Assembly (NCBI GenBank): GCA_030037635.1
Contig: JASHQH010000147.1
Location: forward strand, 1 to 41,480
DNA length: 41,480 nucleotides
Origin: Acidobacteriaceae bacterium
GTDB taxonomy: Bacteria; Acidobacteriota; Terriglobia; Terriglobales; Acidobacteriaceae
Direction: 5' to 3'
Part shown: positions 1-7,092 of the stretch, one piece after another
How positions within the stretch are numbered: position 1 is the first letter of the stretch
Layout of the letters: each line of letters opens with the position of its first letter
Translations under genes and position numbers: made by a program
The notes under the pieces: model-generated
Seen by the model: only the letters and a program-made list of their open reading frames with translations
The model's database searches: none
What the model was told of the DNA's origin: nothing

Positions 1-1211
1 GCCGCGCGCTCCTTGCGCGTCACCGGGGTCACGGCAATCGACGCGCGGCTTTCGGCTTCCTCGGCCGCCGGCGTGCGGTGCAGCTCCACGTGCCCGTCCA
101 CCGGACCTGTTACGCGGTCCAGATGGATGCACTGGTGCGCACCGTCCCAGCACGCAATGTGGCAAAGGTCGCATCCGATGCACTTCTGCTCGTCGATGCG
201 CGCCACGATCTTGTAGTTAAGATTCAGGTGCTTCCACTCGGTGACGCGATGGAGCGACAACCCACGGAAGTCGTCAAGCGTCTTGAAGCCTTTCGCCCGC
301 ATCCAGTTGTCGAGTCCCTCAGCCAGGTCTTCGACAATGCGGTATCCATAATGCATCACTGCAGTACACACCTGCACCGTGCCGCAGCCGAGCAGCAGGA
401 ACTCCGCCGCATCGCCCCACGAGCCAATGCCGCCGATCCCCGAAAGCGGTAAGGCCGACTCAGGATCGGCCAGAATCTGCTGCACCATGTTCAACGCGAT
501 GGGTTTTACTGCAGGTCCGCAGTAGCCGCCGTGCGAACTCTTCCCGTCGACGTTGGGGCGCGGCACAAACGTGTCCAGATCGATTCCCGTAATCGAATTG
601 ATGGTGTTGATGGCCGACAGGCCGTCTGCGCCGCCGCGCTTGGCCGCGCGCGCCACCGCGCGAATGTCAGAAATATTCGGTGTCAGCTTGATCAGCACCG
701 GCGTGCGCGCCTTCTCCTTCACCCATTCCGTAATCATCTGGGCGTACTCCGGTACCTGGCCCACTGCCGATCCCATACCGCGCTCGCTCATGCCGTGCGG
801 ACAGCCAAAGTTCAGCTCCAGGCCATCGGCTCCGGCGTCTTCAGTGCGCGCCACGATCTCGTGCCATGCCTCGCGGTTCGAAGCCACCATCAACGACGCG
901 ATGACAGCATTTTTCGGATAACGCTTCTTTACTTCTGCCATTTCGCGCAGGTTTACATCCACTGGCCGGTCGCTGATGAGCTCAATATTGTTGAAACCCA
1001 TAATGCGCTGTCCGTTCCAGTCCGTGGCCGAGTAGCGCGAACTCACGTTCACAATGGGCTCACCGATGGTCTTCCACACCGCGCCGCCCCAGCCGGCGTC
1101 GAACGCGCGCATGATCATCTCGCCTGTATTGGTGGGCGGCGCCGAGGCCAGCCAGAAGGGATTGGGGCAGTTGATGCTGCCGGCAAAGTTACGCACGCCA
1201 AGATCAGGCAT
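1..1211 (-). CDS. preA: NAD-dependent dihydropyrimidine dehydrogenase, PreA subunit (3' end cut by window edge)
   Basis: PreA is the FMN/Fe-S catalytic subunit that reduces uracil and thymine in the first step of reductive pyrimidine breakdown. The frame is open from the ATG at 1211 to the left edge (403 codons). Residues 1-330 read as a dihydroorotate-dehydrogenase-like TIM barrel, with the segment LNFGCPHGMSERGMG at 132-146; C137 aligns with the catalytic cysteine of mammalian DPD (the SCP motif). A ferredoxin-type motif CIGCDLCHIAC follows (C344, C347, C350, C354). PreA normally has a second [4Fe-4S] motif at its C-terminus; it has not appeared by the edge, so the protein should extend further. 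The start is supported by a GGAGG six bases upstream. It lies 76 bp behind preT in the same direction, as expected for the PreT-PreA heterodimer. The family call is firm; the substrate is inferred from the neighbours. Confidence 0.93.
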   Translation of the reverse strand, partial: MPDLGVRNFAGSINCPNPFWLASAPPTNTGEMIMRAFDAGWGGAVWKTIGEPIVNVSSRYSATDWNGQRIMGFNNIELISDRPVDVNLREMAEVKKRYPKNAVIASLMVASNREAWHEIVARTEDAGADGLELNFGCPHGMSERGMGSAVGQVPEYAQMITEWVKEKARTPVLIKLTPNISDIRAVARAAKRGGADGLSAINTINSITGIDLDTFVPRPNVDGKSSHGGYCGPAVKPIALNMVQQILADPESALPLSGIGGIGSWGDAAEFLLLGCGTVQVCTAVMHYGYRIVEDLAEGLDNWMRAKGFKTLDDFRGLSLHRVTEWKHLNLNYKIVARIDEQKCIGCDLCHIACWDGAHQCIHLDRVTGPVDGHVELHRTPAAEEAESRASIAVTPVTRKERA

Positions 1212-1275
1212 GGGCTGCCTCCGCAGTTTTCATAGCGGCTCTCCAATCGGCGTACATCGAATGCACCATCCTCAC

Positions 1276-1302
1276 GTGGCGTTTTCCTTAAGAAAACGCC
1301 AC
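1276..1302 (-). repeat. 11-bp perfect palindrome with the preT stop codon in its loop
   Basis: Arms GTGGCGTTTTC (1276-1286) and GAAAACGCCAC (1292-1302) are exact inverted copies separated by five bases. On the coding (minus) strand the loop is TTAAG and contains the TAA stop of preT (1288-1290). No U-tract follows on either strand, so it is not a standard intrinsic terminator. It sits between preT and preA and could set the preT/preA expression ratio or protect an mRNA end; that role is inference. Confidence 0.8.
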
Positions 1303-2646
1303 TGGCTCGCTTCCCGAAACTCCTGCCGAATTGGAGAACCGCCGTAGTATGGCGAGCGCGGCGCGCTTGCCCGCAGCCACCGCATCCACCACCTCGCGGC
1401 CTCCGTTGACGCAATCGCCTCCCGCAAAATACCGGGGATTCCCGGTCTGGCCGCTAATGCGATCGGCCACGATGCGCCCGTCGCGCACTTCCACGCCGCG
1501 CAGCTTCTCCAGGATCTCCGTCAACGGCGACTGGCCGATGGCCGGCACCACCAGATCGCAAACCATGCTGGATTGGGAAGCAGGGACCGTCTCGAGTCTT
1601 CCATCCGCCTGCCGCACCTGCACTGTGTCCAGCAGCAAACGGCCGTGCGCGTCGCGGCGGATGGCTACGGGCAACCGCCGCCACAAAAACTGTACGCCCT
1701 CTTGCTTGGCGTGTTCATACTCGAAGTCGAAGGCCGACATCTCGCTCTGGTTGCGCCGATAAAGCATATAGACGGTCTCGGCGCCCAGCCGGCGCGCGGC
1801 GTTGGCGGCGTCAATGGCCGTGTTCCCCGCACCCACTACCACCACGGTTCCGCGCAGCTCGCGCAGATGGCTGGTTTTGTACGCGGCGATCAGCTCCAGT
1901 GCGTTCATCACGCCCTGGCTGTCTTCGCCGGGAATGCGCAGCCGCTGCATCGCGCCCAGGCCCAGCCCCAGAAAAATGAAATCGAACTCCGCTTCCAGTT
2001 TCTCCAGCGCCGCCGCCGAGTCCACATCCACGCCGCAACGAAACTCCGCACCCAGCCGCCGGATCATCTCCACTTCGCGCACGCTGTCGGCGGCGCGCAA
2101 TTTGTATTCGGCCACGCCGTAAGTATTCAAGCCTCCGGGCAGTTCGCGCCGCTCAATAACTGTGGCCCGCGCTCCCTGCCGGCACAATTCCGCCGCGCAG
2201 GCCAGCGATGCCGGGCCGCCGCCAATGCACGCCACGCGGACCTTGTAGGCTCCCGGCGCCGCCGCAGCCAACGACTCGCCTGACGCCCAGAATGCGTCGA
2301 TCGCGTGGCGTTGCAAAAGCGCAATCTGAATCGGCTTATGATTCTGCCGGACCATCACGCAGGCGCCCTCGCACAGCACGTCAACCGGACAAACCCGCGA
2401 GCAGCTCCCGCCCAGGATGTTCGCGTCCAAAATGCGCAGCGCCGATCCGCGCAGATTCCCCGAGGCGATGCGCTTGATGAACCCCGGCACATCAATATGC
2501 GTAGGGCAAGCCGCGGTGCATGGCGCATCGAAGCAGTTCAGGCAGCGGTCGGCTTCAATCACCGCGGCCCGCGCCGTCAGCGCCGGTTTCAGGTCGCTGA
2601 ATCGCGCCCGCAGTTGCGGATCGTCGGGAAGGATTGTCGTGGCCAT
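1288..2646 (-). CDS. preT: NAD(P)-dependent dihydropyrimidine dehydrogenase, PreT subunit (GltD-like flavoprotein)
   Basis: This 452-residue protein passes electrons from NAD(P)H through FAD and Fe-S clusters to PreA. The N-terminal half carries the cysteine motifs of the GltD/PreT family, CLNCFDAPCTAACP near residues 34-47 and GSCSRVCPVDVLCEGAC near 78-94. An FAD-binding CIGGGPASLACAAEL and an NAD(P)-binding VVVVGAGNTAIDAANAARR follow, and the FAD-closing RYFAGGDCVNGG lies near the C-terminus. E. coli PreT is about 412 residues, so this is slightly longer. The ATG at 2646 was chosen because GAGGA lies just upstream and homology begins soon after it; the frame is open further upstream but carries no recognisable domain. 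It starts 8 bp after the stop of the amidohydrolase gene, indicating one operon. GltD-like oxidoreductases are easily confused, but the adjoining preA makes PreT the best call. Confidence 0.92.
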   Translation of the reverse strand: MATTILPDDPQLRARFSDLKPALTARAAVIEADRCLNCFDAPCTAACPTHIDVPGFIKRIASGNLRGSALRILDANILGGSCSRVCPVDVLCEGACVMVRQNHKPIQIALLQRHAIDAFWASGESLAAAAPGAYKVRVACIGGGPASLACAAELCRQGARATVIERRELPGGLNTYGVAEYKLRAADSVREVEMIRRLGAEFRCGVDVDSAAALEKLEAEFDFIFLGLGLGAMQRLRIPGEDSQGVMNALELIAAYKTSHLRELRGTVVVVGAGNTAIDAANAARRLGAETVYMLYRRNQSEMSAFDFEYEHAKQEGVQFLWRRLPVAIRRDAHGRLLLDTVQVRQADGRLETVPASQSSMVCDLVVPAIGQSPLTEILEKLRGVEVRDGRIVADRISGQTGNPRYFAGGDCVNGGREVVDAVAAGKRAALAILRRFSNSAGVSGSEPVAFS

Positions 2647-2654
2647 GCCGTCCT

Positions 2655-3524
2655 CTATGACGCCACCAGCGGCCCATACAGATCGGGCCGGCGATCGCGA
2701 TAGAACTGCCAGGTGCGCCGCACCTCCGCAATCTCGTCCAGATCCAGATCCGCGGTCAACACCTCGTCCTTGTCGCGCGAGGCCTCCGCAATAATCTTGC
2801 CGCGCGGACTGCAGAAGTAGCTCGATCCGTAAAACTCGCCGATATTCCACGGCGCCTCAGTGCCCACGCGATTGATGGCGGCGATAAAGTAGCCATTGGC
2901 CGCCGCGTGTGCCGGCTGCTCAAGCTTCCACAGGTACTCGCTCAGCCCCGCCACGGTGGCCGAGGGATTGAAGACGATCTCCGCGCCGTTCAACCCTAAG
3001 CAGCGCGCGCCCTCTGGAAAATGCCGGTCATAACAGATATAGACGCCAATCTTGGCAAATCCGAGATCAAATACCGGATAGCCCAGGTTGCCAGGCCGAA
3101 AATAAAACTTCTCCCAGAAGCCTGGCGCTACGTGCGGAATGTGCGTTTTGCGGTACTTGCCCAGATAGGCGCCATCGTTGGCGATGACCGCGGCGGCGTT
3201 ATAGAAAACGCCCTCCTGTTCCACCTCATAGACAGGAACGATGAGTGCAATATGAAGCTCCTTTGCCAGTGAGCGCATGAGGCTGACGGTGGGGCCGTCG
3301 GGCACCGGCTCCGTCATCTCGTACCACTTCACCTCTTGCTCCGCGCAAAAATAAGGGCCATTAAAGATCTCCTGCAGGCAAACAATCTGCGCGCCCTTCT
3401 TGGCCGCCTGGCGAATCAGCCCGAGGTGCTTTTCCACCATGGCTTTTTTCTGCGCCGGCAGCGGCTCCGTCGCCGGTATGGCATTCGACGCCTGGATGAT
3501 GGAACATCGGACGATTCGGGGCAT
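2655..3524 (-). CDS. Carbon-nitrogen hydrolase, beta-ureidopropionase-like
   Basis: This is a 289-residue nitrilase-superfamily amidohydrolase. The Glu-Lys-Cys triad is visible: E52 in CLQEIFNGPYF, K126 in KYRKTHIPH and C164 in VYICYDRHFPEG. The DRHFPE segment and the C-terminal WQFYRDRRPDLYGPL are typical of N-carbamoyl-beta-alanine and N-carbamoylputrescine amidohydrolases. Sitting 8 bp upstream of preT-preA it most plausibly performs the last step of reductive pyrimidine degradation, N-carbamoyl-beta-alanine to beta-alanine, CO2 and ammonia. The start at 3524 has GGAGGA eight bases upstream; the frame stays open further upstream but without homology. The middle enzyme, dihydropyrimidinase, is not in the window and may lie beyond the left edge. 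N-carbamoylputrescine amidase remains an alternative. Confidence 0.88.
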   Translation of the reverse strand: MPRIVRCSIIQASNAIPATEPLPAQKKAMVEKHLGLIRQAAKKGAQIVCLQEIFNGPYFCAEQEVKWYEMTEPVPDGPTVSLMRSLAKELHIALIVPVYEVEQEGVFYNAAAVIANDGAYLGKYRKTHIPHVAPGFWEKFYFRPGNLGYPVFDLGFAKIGVYICYDRHFPEGARCLGLNGAEIVFNPSATVAGLSEYLWKLEQPAHAAANGYFIAAINRVGTEAPWNIGEFYGSSYFCSPRGKIIAEASRDKDEVLTADLDLDEIAEVRRTWQFYRDRRPDLYGPLVAS

Positions 3525-3641
3525 GCTGCGCTTCCTCCATCTGGAAGAACTTTGAGTCTTAGAAGTTAACTGAAATAAACAGTTTGGGCAATAGCCGCCC
3601 GCCAGCGAACCACGGCCTCGCAACCGATGTTTCCTCTCCCT

Positions 3642-3779
3642 ACTAGAGTTGGTTGCATAAATGCGCTTTTGAAAGGGCACGACTTCCGTCGTGCCGCAAA
3701 AGCCGCATAAACGCTGGGGCTTTGGCCCCTGAGGGATGGTTTTCCAGCGCGCTGCGGTATTTATGCAACCAGTTCTAGG
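3642..3779. repeat. Nested inverted-repeat element (MITE/REP-like), about 138 bp
   Basis: The outer arms, near CTAGAGTTGGTTGCATAAAT at 3643-3662 and its imperfect inverse at about 3758-3778, share a core TGGTTGCATAAAT. Inside are a perfect hairpin GGCACGAC-TTCC-GTCGTGCC (3676-3695) and a shorter one, GGGGC-TTTG-GCCCC (3716-3729). No reading frame is present, so it would be non-autonomous. Target-site duplications are not obvious. The structure is directly visible; calling it a mobile or dispersed element is inference. Confidence 0.7.
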
Positions 3780-3821
3780 ACCGATTAGGTTGACCATTAC
3801 AACTGTCCTTTCACCGCTCAG

Positions 3822-3849
3822 GCCCGCTATGACAGCGGGCTTTTTGTTT
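3822..3849 (+). terminator. Intrinsic terminator with no plus-strand gene in front of it
   Basis: The stem GCCCGCT (3822-3828) / AGCGGGC (3834-3840) with a five-base loop is followed by TTTTTGTTTG, a textbook Rho-independent terminator for plus-strand transcription. No plus-strand gene precedes it in the window, so it may end a small RNA or act as a leader attenuator for the gene at 4004. Confidence 0.75.
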
Positions 3850-4003
3850 GCTCCCTGAAATCTGACCACCTTCAGGCTTCGGACGCCGTCCTGGTACCGC
3901 CGCGGCGGTCCACTCCTTCCGTCATTGCCAATAAAGAAGTGCGGGGCCACTGCCGATAAGAAAGCATGGCACGCTACGCTCTCCGAACCAGTGCGTCCGC
4001 GGG

Positions 4004-6292
4004 ATGGGGGAAGGTGTTTGCGCGGCACATCAACTCGGGAATCGCCATTCCGGTGCGAAAAAGGTTGTGAAGACCGCTGTGGGGACTGTTGTGGGAGGAA
4101 AATTGCGCGCGTCGATTGGCGGGAAGCAGTCTGTCTCGCCGTCCGGCAAGTCGGGTTCAGCGCTTCTGGCCGTTGACAAAGCTGCGCGGCGGGAACAGAC
4201 AGGCCCCTTGCTGCCAAGCGACGCGTTGTATCGGGCTTCGTTTGAGCAGGCCGCCGTGGGCATCCTGCACACCTCGCTTGATGGGCGGATCCTGGAGTGC
4301 AACGAGTGCTTCGCTCGGATTGTGGGATACACGCCTGAGGAGCTGGTGGGCTCCAGTTTTCAGGCCATCACTCCGCCAGGGGATCGGGGAATCGGCAACA
4401 ATGCGCAAAAGCGGCTGCTCAGCGGCGAGATGCAGACCGTCAGCTTCGAGAAGCGCTATATGCGCAAGGACGGCGCACTGACGTGGGTCATGCTGACCAT
4501 TTCGATTCAGCATGACGAGGAGCGGCGGCCGTTCTGTTTTCTGACCATGGTGCAGGACATCAACGATCGGAAACAGGCGGAGGAGCAACTTGCAGCGGCG
4601 CAGGAAGCGCTGCGGCTCAGCGAAGAACGCTACCGCACCGCGTTCCAGATGTCATTGGACTGCATCAGCCTGGCCCGGCTGCGCGACGGGATGTTTGTGG
4701 ACTGCAATGAGGCTTTCCTTGAGCTGGGCGGGCTTACGCGGCAGGAGGTGATTGGACGCACCTCCACCGAGTTGCAGATCTGGGCAGACCCCGAGGATCG
4801 CCGGAGGATGGTGGAGAGGCTGATGCGGCAGGGGGTGTGCCGCAACCTGGAAGCGCAGTTCCGCAGGAAGAACGGGGAGATGATCTGGGGGCTGATGTCG
4901 GCGTCGCTGATCGAGCTGGAAGGGGCGCCGCATATTCTTGCCATTACCCGCGATCTTTCCGAAGCCAGGACGGCGGCGGATGAGATCAGGCAGCTGGCAC
5001 TTTACGATCCGCTCACCAAGCTGGCCAACCGGCGGCTGCTGCTGGAGCGGCTGAGGCAGACAGTGGAGACGACCCAGCGCAGCGGGCGGTGGAATGCGCT
5101 GTTGTTTGTCGATCTGGACAATTTCAAAACCCTGAACGATACCCTCGGTCACCATGTGGGCGATCTGCTGCTGCGACAGGCGGGGCAGCGTCTGGTCGGC
5201 TGCATTCGCGCTGCAGACACTGCGGCGAGAGTGGGCAGCGATGAGTTTGTGGTCATTCTGGAAGAGCTGAGCGGGAACGCGGAGGAGGCGGCCTCGCAGG
5301 CGAAAGTAGTGGCGGAGAAGATTTTGGCCAGCCTGAGCGAGCCGTATGCGCTGGCGGGCCGGGGGTGCCTGAGCACTGCGAGCATGGGCATCACGGTTTT
5401 CGGCCCGGGGACCGAAAACACAATGGAAATTCTGCAGCAGGCCGATATCGCCATGTATCGGGCCAAGCAGGATGGACGCGCGATGATTCGCTTCTTTGCG
5501 CCGGAACTGCAGTCGGTGGTAAACGCGCGCGCGGAGCTGGAAGACGAAGTCCGCCAGGGGATTCGCAAGCGGGAGTTTGTGCTGTGGTATCAGCCCCAGG
5601 TTGAGGACGGGCAAGTGATCGGCGCCGAGGCGTTGCTGCGCTGGAATCACCCGCAGCGGGGCCTTCTGGCGCCCGCGGCCTTTATTGGGCTGGCCGAGGA
5701 AACAGGGCTGATCGTTCCGCTGGGGCTCCAGGTGCTGGAGGCGGCATGCGGGCAGATTGCGGCGTGGGCCAAAAAACCGGCGACGGCGCAGCTCACGCTG
5801 GCGGTCAATGTGAGCGCGCGCCAGTTCCGGCAGGCGGATTTTGTAGAGCAGGTATTGGAGGCGCTGGGGCGGACAGAAGCCGATCCGAGGAAATTGAAGC
5901 TGGAGATCACAGAAAGCATGCTGGTGGACAATCTCGAGGAGACGATCGAGATCATGACGCGCCTTAAGAAGCGCGGCGTGCAGTTCTCGCTCGACGATTT
6001 CGGGACGGGGTATTCTTCTCTGGCTTATTTGAAGCGGCTGCCGTTGGACCAGCTGAAAATTGACCGCGCCTTTGTGCGTGATATGCTGGCGGACGCAGCC
6101 AGCAGCGCGATTGCCCAGGCGATCGTGTCGCTGAGCCGGGCAATGCACCTGTCCCTGCTCGCCGAAGGCGTAGAAACCGAAGAGCAGCGGGCGAGCCTGG
6201 ACGATCTTGGCTGCCATGCGTACCAGGGATATCTCTTCAGTCCGCCGGTGCCGGTGGAACGGTTTCTGTCGCTGTTGCAAGCAGCGCGGTAA
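4004..6292 (+). CDS. PAS-PAS-GGDEF-EAL cyclic-di-GMP signalling protein
   Basis: This 762-residue protein is predicted to make and/or degrade cyclic-di-GMP in the cytoplasm; I see no membrane segment. Domains in order: PAS (about 76-190, ending in DINDRKQAEEQ), PAS (about 208-320), GGDEF (about 330-495) and EAL (about 510-755). The diguanylate cyclase signature reads GSDEF (411-415) instead of GGDEF. The EAL side looks complete: EALLRW at 542-547, then LEITESM, DDFGTGYSSLAYLKRLP, LAEGVETEEQ and QGYLFS, so phosphodiesterase activity is likely. The start is uncertain: residues 1-70 show no domain, and a TTG at 4103 lies four bases after GGGAGG and could be the true start. Its TAA stop sits at the centre of a palindrome (6284-6299). 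What the PAS domains sense cannot be read from the sequence. Confidence 0.93.
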   Translation: MGEGVCAAHQLGNRHSGAKKVVKTAVGTVVGGKLRASIGGKQSVSPSGKSGSALLAVDKAARREQTGPLLPSDALYRASFEQAAVGILHTSLDGRILECNECFARIVGYTPEELVGSSFQAITPPGDRGIGNNAQKRLLSGEMQTVSFEKRYMRKDGALTWVMLTISIQHDEERRPFCFLTMVQDINDRKQAEEQLAAAQEALRLSEERYRTAFQMSLDCISLARLRDGMFVDCNEAFLELGGLTRQEVIGRTSTELQIWADPEDRRRMVERLMRQGVCRNLEAQFRRKNGEMIWGLMSASLIELEGAPHILAITRDLSEARTAADEIRQLALYDPLTKLANRRLLLERLRQTVETTQRSGRWNALLFVDLDNFKTLNDTLGHHVGDLLLRQAGQRLVGCIRAADTAARVGSDEFVVILEELSGNAEEAASQAKVVAEKILASLSEPYALAGRGCLSTASMGITVFGPGTENTMEILQQADIAMYRAKQDGRAMIRFFAPELQSVVNARAELEDEVRQGIRKREFVLWYQPQVEDGQVIGAEALLRWNHPQRGLLAPAAFIGLAEETGLIVPLGLQVLEAACGQIAAWAKKPATAQLTLAVNVSARQFRQADFVEQVLEALGRTEADPRKLKLEITESMLVDNLEETIEIMTRLKKRGVQFSLDDFGTGYSSLAYLKRLPLDQLKIDRAFVRDMLADAASSAIAQAIVSLSRAMHLSLLAEGVETEEQRASLDDLGCHAYQGYLFSPPVPVERFLSLLQAAR

Positions 6293-6299
6293 ACCGCGC
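6284..6299 (+). repeat. GC-only palindrome centred on the stop codon of the GGDEF-EAL gene
   Basis: GCGCGGT (6284-6290) and ACCGCGC (6293-6299) are exact inverse copies around AA. The TAA stop (6290-6292) is the centre, giving a six-bp GC stem with a TAAA loop. No U-tract follows. It has the same geometry as the stop-centred palindromes of preT and glgE, but is much shorter. Confidence 0.6.
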
Positions 6300-6324
6300 C
6301 GATGCGACCCTGACGCGTCATCGA

Positions 6325-6592
6325 TCAAGAAGCATGAAGATCATTGGCAGCAGCGACGCGGCCATACCACAGGCCTGAGTCCTTCACCGTGCGTTTCTGG
6401 TCGCGGAAGTGAAGCGGTCGCGATACCCCACAGAAATCCTTCGGGAAATCGTGCGCCGTAAGCTTGCGGAGCAGGCGCAGCATCCGCGGCAGTGCCGATG
6501 AGCGAGATCGTTCTGTCCGCGAATCCGCGGGTTTCCATCAGCACACTTCCACCGGCCACGAGAGAGCTTTTTACGAATTGAGAGCGATCCAT
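6325..6592 (-). pseudogene. GH1 beta-glucosidase pseudogene: both ends kept, middle deleted, frameshifted
   Basis: From the ATG at 6592 (preceded by GGAGG four bases upstream) the frame reads a Tat-like or signal-like leader MDRSQFVKSSLVAGG, then ARFPEGFLWGIATAS at residues 47-61. The latter is the N-terminal signature of glycoside hydrolase family 1. At about 6406-6412 the homology jumps, one base out of frame, to FRDQKRTVKDSGLWYGRVAA and a stop at 6325-6327. That segment matches the extreme C-terminus of GH1 enzymes. A normal GH1 protein is about 450 residues; only about 90 codons remain, and both catalytic glutamates are gone. Translated straight through, the frame from 6592 would instead stop at 6341. 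The good ribosome-binding site and leader show that it was once a working exported enzyme gene. Confidence 0.85.
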
Positions 6593-6693
6593 CGACCCTC
6601 CTTTGGCAATGATTCCACAGCCATCCTGTCGCTCGCACGCGATGCCAGCCATGGCGGGCCACAACGCCAGCGCGCCCATTGAGTTTTCCTCTT

Positions 6694-6741
6694 CTCTTGA
6701 CAATCGAGAGAAAGGCGCGTACATCTCTTGATAATCAAGAG
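6694..6741 (+). promoter_or_regulatory. Two tandem palindromic operators, probably for the PadR regulator
   Basis: CTCTTGACAATCGAGAG (6694-6710) and CTCTTGATAATCAAGAG (6725-6741) are identical at 15 of 17 bases; the second is a perfect palindrome. Their centres (6702 and 6733) are 31 bp apart, about three helical turns, so two dimers would bind the same DNA face. A sigma70-like promoter TTGACA (6697-6702) with 17 bp to TACATC (6720-6725) overlaps them, and the second site abuts the padR ribosome-binding site AGGAGG (6740-6745). Autorepression by the adjacent PadR is the natural inference. Confidence 0.75.
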
Positions 6742-6755
6742 GAGGAACACGCGGC

Positions 6756-7085
6756 ATGGGCAATGAGTCGGGCGACCTGGTTCAGGGGACTTTGGAGATG
6801 CTGGTGCTGAAGACTTTGGCGTTGGAGCCCATGCACGGGTACGGGATCGCGCTGCGTATCGAGCAGGTCAGCAAGGGCGTTTTCCGCGTCAATCCGGGAT
6901 CGCTGTTGCCGGCCCTGAGCCGTATGGAGCGCTCGGGCCAGATCAGCTCGGCATGGAAACCGACTGAAAACAATCGGCGCGCGAAGTACTACGCTCTGAC
7001 GGCGCGCGGGCGCAAAGCTCTGGAGCAGGAGCGGCGGCAGTGGGGCCGGCAGGCAGGGGCGATCGCCAGAATTCTCGAAGCGTGA
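6756..7085 (+). CDS. PadR-family transcriptional regulator
   Basis: This is a 109-residue winged-helix protein of the short PadR class. The typical start LVQGTLEMLVLKTLALEPMH, the helix-turn-helix stretch HGYGIALRIEQVSKGVFRVN, and the wing with PGSLLPALSRMERSGQISSAW are all present, ending in an ARGRKALEQERRQW helix used for dimerisation. The ribosome-binding site AGGAGG lies ten bases before the ATG. It precedes the ADOP permease by 7 bp, the usual acidobacterial pairing. Two palindromes immediately upstream (6694-6741) are likely its own operators. The ligand is unknown. The family assignment is secure; target genes beyond its own operon are not visible. Confidence 0.93.
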   Translation: MGNESGDLVQGTLEMLVLKTLALEPMHGYGIALRIEQVSKGVFRVNPGSLLPALSRMERSGQISSAWKPTENNRRAKYYALTARGRKALEQERRQWGRQAGAIARILEA

Positions 7086-7092
7086 GGACATC

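Larger units (their letters stand above)
3525..4003. other. Non-coding gap between divergent genes, with a repeat element and a terminator
   Basis: There is no convincing gene in these 479 bases. The gap holds the nested inverted-repeat element at 3642-3779 and a plus-strand intrinsic terminator at 3822-3849. It separates the left-facing pyrimidine operon from the right-facing GGDEF-EAL gene and must contain both promoters. I could not identify either with confidence. Confidence 0.7.
6293..6755. other. Gap holding a pseudogene and the padR operator region
   Basis: No intact gene lies in these 463 bases. They hold a GH1 pseudogene on the minus strand (6325-6592) and the regulatory region of padR (6694-6745). 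Between 6593 and 6693 I see only a divergent upstream region. Confidence 0.7.

Noticed and set aside
531..1235. Plus-strand frame of 234 codons at the left edge
   Set aside because: It is antisense to preA, whose own frame is open to the window edge and full of family motifs.
3525..4003. tRNA or other structured RNA gene in the repeat-rich gap
   Set aside because: No cloverleaf or T-loop (GTTCRANYC) could be found; the hairpins are explained as repeats and a terminator.
4652..6328. Long minus-strand frame opposite the GGDEF-EAL gene
   Set aside because: Composition is Arg/Gln/Pro-rich without motifs, while the plus strand carries intact PAS, GGDEF and EAL signatures.
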